A DNA stretch of 64,000 nucleotides, taken from assembly GCA_949130495.1 (NCBI GenBank), contig OX422216.1, positions 367,002,605 to 367,066,604 on the forward strand, written 5' to 3'. The stretch is from Sambucus nigra (Eukaryota; Streptophyta; Magnoliopsida; Dipsacales; Adoxaceae). Below, in pieces: positions 58,970 to 64,000 of the stretch. Position 1 is the stretch's first letter, and each line of letters starts with the position of its first letter. The translations under genes and the position numbers were made by a program. The notes beneath the pieces were generated by a model, which saw only the letters and a list, made by a program, of their open reading frames with translations, was not told the origin of the DNA and made no database searches.

Positions 58970-60440
58970 TATAAGAGAATTTTGCCCTCACAATTCAGGC
59001 ATACCATATAACCATAATATGGGTGTACTAATCTAAACTATCGTTTTTTCACCCCTAGAAAATTCCTCGGCAGTGTGGCGTCCCCGTTGGACTTGGACTA
59101 CGGTCGTCACTTTCGATCTTAGTCTACACTCTTCGTGCTCTACCATAGCACCTAGTCGTTCCTCATGAACTATCGATCCTACCTTCCACAACGGAAATAA
59201 AATGCCTACATAATTCGGCACAAGTTGCCTTTCTTTCTAAATCACGTTATACCTTTAATCGGGAATACTCACACTAACATTTGATCCCCTAACTCCAACA
59301 CTACGTGACCTCTAATCGCGTCAACGTAGCCCTTGAAAGTATGAGGATCAACGAACTCAATCATTTAAGAAATATTCTCGAACCACTCCAAGTCCAGGGA
59401 ACTTATTGTCCGTTGATTCCACCCAACGAGTAGGTGAATTACTCAGCCAGCAACACAAGGACACCTACGGTGCCATACATATAGAAAAACGATCCAAATT
59501 ATCTTGCGAAAATTCGATTCATAAAATCTACTGCCTCCACTCTTCCTTTAAGTCAAACATGACCATTCGAGGTATGCCTTCCAGCCTTTGGTTAACTTTT
59601 TCCATTCATTCTTCCACTTACGGGTGGTAGGATGTACCCAACCCCAACTTGGTTCCCATCACTTCCTAGAAACTTTACCAAAACCTTGACACGAAAGCCT
59701 ACTCTCGGTCCAACACTGTTTTGATAGGCACGTTATACATCTCCATAACTTCACCATAAGGAACTGGGCATACTCCTCCGTAAAATAGTCTGCCCATTTT
59801 GGCCGAAAAAATGGTTATTTGGTCAAACGATCAACAATTGTCTCAAATAGGATTATGACCATTGTTATGTCAGAAATTCAAATAGAATGTCCATGAATAT
59901 ACCCTTCATCATTCCACCACTAACTTCTTTACACTAGTAGGTGAAATGGTCAATCATAGACATGAATGCTCTTGTTATAGCATCCTCTTAGTTAAGCTGG
60001 TTCTACTTGGCTTTCCATGCCTTCGCTAGTCTCCCCCAAGGGTTTTGTGCTTAGCGCATCCGCTAGCCTATTCACATTCCCTTAGCGAAAGTGAATATCT
60101 AAATGATAGTTCTTAATGAACTCTAAACACCAACTCTGTCGCCCCAACAACATATCGCAACAACTTGTTGCTCACGAAAAGACTAAATCTCCTGCCCAGG
60201 AGGTAGTACCTCTATTTCTTTAGGGTGAAGACTACCACTCCAAACTCTAAATCATGTGTGGGATAATGCTTCTCATGGGGCTTAAGATTGTGAGACACAC
60301 AAATAATGGCTCCATGCTCCAGCATTTATACTTCCCAATCTAGGTAGAAACTCATCCATAATATCAAGAAATCTACTCTCGATCTAAATAACACGAGTGC
60401 AGGAGTAAAAGTAAGCTCGTCCTTTAACCCCCCGAGAGCT
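58970..60440 (-). pseudogene. Decayed chromoviral pol (RNase H, integrase, chromodomain end)
   Basis: No frame stays open for more than 75 codons, but the minus strand still gives RNase H text (about 60300-60180: NLKPHEKHYPTHDLEF, then VVVFTLKK and RYYLLGRRFS, and HLDIHF.. ..ADALS near 60110-60050). Integrase-like text lies around 59880-59420 and the pol C terminus at about 59200-59020. Each block sits in the same order as in the 16205 element. It is far more decayed than that copy. Reverse transcriptase is missing beyond about 60440. Confidence 0.7.
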
Positions 60441-60691
60441 AGGTTACCGATGTAACACTCTTTCTAAGAGGGGCCTCATCTTTTATGGCCTAGCATCCCG
60501 AATTACTCGAGATTCCATACTTTTATTTTTGGGGACCTAATCCTTCCTAGAGTTAACCCACAAACCTACTCATGGTTAACTCCCTACAGCCTTCCTAAAA
60601 CAGCGTCACATGACCCAAGGGCCTTACGTTCTAATAATTCTAAGGTCGATATATATTCTATTCAAGTCGTATAAGTATTATACTAATTATA
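60441..60691. other. Unassigned sequence between decayed pol and the next LTR
   Basis: It may be the remains of the reverse transcriptase region, but I could not read any RT motif in it. Bases 60687-60691 (TTATA) would be one half of the target duplication of the element to the right, whose other half lies beyond the window. Confidence 0.35.
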
Positions 60692-63474
60692 TGGGACACC
60701 CCGCCTAATTAAATACCGGGCGATCAGTCCTTTATTAAATTAAAATCAAGGTGAACAGTTGGTTCATTCTTAGCATCACTGTCGTAAAAATAACTTTTCC
60801 AAATTTAACATCCTATTTAATTTAGCTAAGTGTCAAAACCATTTTTTAAACATTACTTTCCAATTTTATTTATTTATTTTATTAAACAATCAATCCAATA
60901 ATTTAACATTTAACAACCCAATCCCAGCATTTAAAACTTAAAGTAAAACATACATGCTGAATAAATCCCAAAGTAACAGTACTAGAAATAACTGAAATAC
61001 AAATGTCGCAATAAAATTGATAAATAGTGGAAAGGGCGACACATGCCCAACAAGGAGAATGATAGAAGTGGAATCAAGTAAATGAAATCATCTAAGCAAG
61101 TGTCCTGCAACTCCCACCTAAGCTGCAGCACGTTCCTTCCAAGGGATCCTAAACAAGATGCCCCTGTGGCTGGGCACCTGTAATATATACATATATATAC
61201 AAGAGAGAAAGAGGAATAGAAATGGGTCAGAGCCCGATAGTGTATATGATTTAAAAATTCGTTTAGCAAGTATTTAAATTGATACAGGCCAATGCAACAA
61301 CATATTAGTGCGACACTCTCTTGAGAAATTCTCGCCTCTCTTCTAATGTGCACTCCTATCGCACTAACCTTCCCAATGGTTTATCTCATCATATATCACA
61401 CTATCCTTCCCCAAGGATTTAACTTATCTTAGGTGACTCTCAAAATTTAAGATTTAACAACATCATGGTTTAAAAAGGATAATTTCATTTAGTACAAAAC
61501 TCTCATTTTAACTCTATTGATTCATAAAGTTTTTCAATATCATATTATACTTTTCAAAACAAGTATTTCCAATTTGAGTCATTATACATGTCTTACTTAC
61601 CATAACACAGTAGGCAGTTTCCCATATTTCAGAAGTTCATATATATATATTAAATACTCGTACAATATATATATTCTAACAGCACCCCACATAAAATTTT
61701 ATGGTGCGGGCATACTCTGCTATCCAATCCCCGTATCAATCGTACTAAAGGGAGTACAAGTTCGGAATCACACTCGAACTGTATAAATACATACACAAAC
61801 GATATTGAGGTGAAGCATAGTTTCCAAGTCCAAGAGGTCAGTACATACCCTCACGTCTCTTAGGACCGTGACTACCGATTCGATAGCCTATACCTAGGAT
61901 TTCTATCTTCTAGGGTACGAGTCAATATCCCCCATAAGGCACACGAGATAAGATCGTCCCAGCGCGAAAACCTCAGGTATAGCAAGTAGCGCGGGCATGA
62001 TTTTCACAAGTATATAATATATGCATACACAATCATATAAATATACCATTTTTATTATGTCAATTTAGGTTTATCCAATAACCCACATTCACAACATTTA
62101 TCCTTATTTTCCCATTATTATTTATCAAGTATAATGGTTCGTTTCTAACTTTAATTCGAAGGGTTTTTCCAACTTACTACGTAACCCTCATGGACTCTAT
62201 TCTTCCAAGTGTAGAATTCAGTAGATATCCATTTATGTTCCAACGTAACTCTCTCTTACGTGTCTCTCCCCTTTAATATATACTTACATTATCCCTTACG
62301 CAAAATATCTAAAAAATATAGATTTCGCCTTACATTAAAGGATTTTGAATTTTATTTTCAAAGATGAGAATTTCAAACGGTTTCGAAATCGGAATTAAAA
62401 TGGAGTTTTAATTGATTTTTTTTTATCTCTAAGGGTCCTCAAAACATAAAAGTGTCTAGCAAAAACAAATATTAAAAAATATCGAACGGTCCGATCGAGC
62501 TAAATGTTTTTCTGTAGCCTCCTCTCGTCTTCAGCTAATTCTTTGTAAAATTTTATCCAATTCCAACGGTCCGATCGTTCGAAATAATTTTTTTTTAGTG
62601 TTTGTATCTGATTAGAACTCTTTTCTTAATCAAACTCTTAATCCTTTACATGACAAAGGGTTTCCAGAATATCATATAAATCATCACTACATGAAAATTT
62701 CCTATCTCAAATTGGGTTTTTTTCCATAAATCTCATCCTAATAACTCCTAAACTAATATGGATGATGCATTAACGAAATAAGCAAGATAAACACTTGCCT
62801 AGGATTTTCAGAAATCTAGTTTGGCGTTGAATTTGGTGTGGTTGCGTTTCCCGTCTCGCGATCTACGCGTTGGCGGTGGCGGCGGTGCAAACGGGTGAGT
62901 TTTGAGCCTTGGAATGCCTTAAGAGCTCTCTCCTCTCCTCTCCAATGGCCGTTCTAGTGTTTTGAGTTATCGAACCCTAGGAGATAACCTAAACATCTGA
63001 TATAACCCCTTTAATTTTCGTGGGTTTAATTACCCAAAAATACAAAATGACTAAAATGCCCTCCCGGGGTACTAATTAGGCCTAAAAACGCCACGAGACC
63101 CAAATCAAACTCTCGGGTATACTTTTCTGACTATCTCGATCCTTCCGGATGCGTTGGCGCACTCAAAACAACCATACGAACAACTTATAAAATATTTAAT
63201 TTTATTTATCAATATTTAGTCCCGACGCGACACGGGTGCGTCCCGACTCAAATTTCTAAAATTGTCATTTTATTCACTCGTGACATTTAATATGGCCACT
63301 ATTATATATTACTTTTCTCATTAATAATATTCAACAAATTTTCCCATAATTACTAACCCTCATCACGTTAATAATTATAACATAATTAATATCCGGATTT
63401 TTATTAAATAATTAATTCACATTAATATTAATAAATCCCCAAATTAATATAGCATAAAAATACGGGGTATTACA
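60692..63474 (-). repeat. 3' LTR of the right-edge chromovirus
   Basis: 2783 bp, from TGGGACACCCC (family consensus TGTGACACCCC) to GGGGTATTACA. It shares the block ACTCCCACCTAAGCTGCAGC (61109-61128) with the solo LTR. Two words ACGGTCCGATCG lie near 62486 and 62564, at the place where the solo LTR has its ATCGATCG cluster. ORFs inside (60982-61353, 61517-61786) are not genes. Confidence 0.9.
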
Positions 63475-63487
63475 TACTTCCCCCCTA
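63475..63487 (-). other. Polypurine tract of the right-edge chromovirus
   Basis: The minus strand reads TTAGGGGGGAAGTA immediately before the LTR start TGTAATACC, a typical polypurine tract. Confidence 0.85.
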
Positions 63488-64000
63488 ATAACGGAATTTC
63501 GTCCCTAAATTCGGAAAATAAGGCATACCTGGTAAGAACAAATCTGGATATCTCTCGTGCATATCGGCCTCGCGCTCCCAAGTGGATTCCTCCACATTAT
63601 GATGCTCCCACTGGACCCGTACAAGTGGAACTATCTTCGACCTCAATATCCTCTCACTATAGTCTAGGATAGCCATCGGTCTCTCCTCGTAAGAGCTGTC
63701 AGGCTTCAAGTCTATCTCATCTATCACGATGTGATTATGGGCCATATCATCCCGAAGATACCGTCTCAACGACGAGATGTGGAATACATAGTGAATGCGA
63801 TGTAAATGCTCTGGTAGTCCCAATCTGTATGCTACCGGCCCAATCCTCTCGATAATGGGAAATGGTCCCACGTACCTCGGGGCCAATTTCCCTTTCTTCC
63901 TGAACCTCATCACTTAGTAACACTGGGTCCCCCACATTAAACTTTCGAAAGAACCGTTTCGCATCGGCATAGCTCTTCTGCCTGTCCTGGGCTACTCGAA
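63485..64000 (-). pseudogene. C-terminal pol with chromodomain (partial, one frameshift)
   Basis: From the right edge the minus strand reads VAQDRQKSYADAKRFFRKFN, then GDPVLL, then shifts frame near 63915, where about eight codons of the usual KVSP.KGV segment have been lost. It continues MRFRKKGKLAPRYVGPFPII, RIGPVAYRLGLPEHLHRIH and VFHISSLRRYLRDD, the integrase C-terminal GPF/Y module. It ends with the chromodomain IVPLVRVQWEHHNVEESTWE and a short tail (stop at 63485). The 142 codons from 63913 are otherwise open and much better kept than pol in the other two chromoviruses here. The chromodomain would direct integration to chromatin. Only the frameshift argues against a working gene. Confidence 0.88.

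Larger units (their letters stand above)
56026..60691 (-). mobile_element. Truncated chromovirus, same family as the 16205 element
   Basis: The LTR at 56026-58949 begins TGTGACAACCC and is followed by a C15 run (plus strand) equal to its polypurine tract, and then degraded pol on the minus strand. The LTR family is recognised from shared words (GCTGTCGGTTAACAG, GGGCAGCCTACAATGCGAG-like block, TGGCCATAT...GAGTGAGTCATAACCACAC) and from the palindrome cluster. The element is inserted into copia gag (possible TSD left half AATTC, 56021-56025). Its right half, including the 5' LTR, is not in view because another element is inserted at 60692. Confidence 0.85.
60692..64000 (-). mobile_element. Chromovirus running off the right edge (second LTR family)
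   Basis: The 3' LTR (60692-63474), a polypurine tract and the C-terminal part of pol are visible; the rest lies beyond the window. The LTR is of the same family as the solo LTR at 38377-41350 but inverted. The element has inserted into the pol region of the truncated chromovirus at its left, making it the last of at least three nested insertions in this block. Confidence 0.88.

Noticed and set aside
60982..61353. 123-residue minus-strand ORF
   Set aside because: It lies within the LTR and overlaps a nucleotide block shared with the solo LTR in which the frame is not kept.

Overview
The window is plant nuclear DNA from a large, repeat-rich genome, most likely a flowering plant. It is AT-rich, and I see no intact cellular gene. 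Evidence for a plant source: Ty3/gypsy chromoviruses with 2.6-3 kb LTRs, a tRNA-Asp-primed Tat/Athila-type element, SIRE-type Ty1/copia gag, hAT-type short elements, Helitrons, and spliced fragments of eukaryotic genes (CDC48, SSU72, cyclin-L). The species cannot be read from the sequence.

Layout. 1-4200: a decayed plus-strand copia remnant (TATA box, Met-tRNA-type primer site, coiled-coil gag-like region). 4200-8215: AT-rich, no gene. 8216-12145: end of a plus-strand Tat-type remnant with a spliced antisense ORF (gypsy-type 'Transposase_28'-like N terminus plus coiled coil), a polypurine tract and a 413-bp LTR. 14954-15913: a 960-bp hAT-type element with an 8-bp target duplication. 16205-26233: a full-length minus-strand chromovirus (TSD CAATG; both LTRs; gag-pol broken by stops, frameshifts and catalytic-residue losses). 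26947 to about 34.4 kb: a probable Helitron whose 3' hairpin and CTAG end are clear and whose other end is not, carrying SSU72 and cyclin-L fragments. 34857-41968: a second Helitron with both ends visible, a helicase remnant, an hAT-type MITE, a 312-bp foldback and a 2974-bp solo LTR (TSD ATATG). 42394-42661: a two-exon CDC48 fragment with a retained intron.

43373-64000 is a nest. A minus-strand copia gag-protease remnant is split by a 10.76-kb Tat/Athila-like element (43876-54632, TSD GAAGG). That element has long LTRs and a proline-rich ORF but no recognisable pol. The same copia gag is cut again at 56025 by a chromovirus of the same family as the 16205 element. That copy is itself cut at 60692 by a fourth chromovirus, which runs out of the window and ends in a chromodomain.

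The two most unusual features are both inside LTRs. (1) Clusters of 8-9 copies of the palindrome CGAATCGATTCG sit at the same place in all three LTRs of one chromovirus family, and a second LTR family has other ATCGAT/GATCG-type clusters at a similar distance from the LTR start. (2) Both LTRs of the Tat-like element end in a 41-bp extension that carries a copy of the tRNA-Asp primer-binding site. Outside it lies a second, diverged primer site, so the LTR boundary appears to have moved past the primer site while the element stayed mobile.
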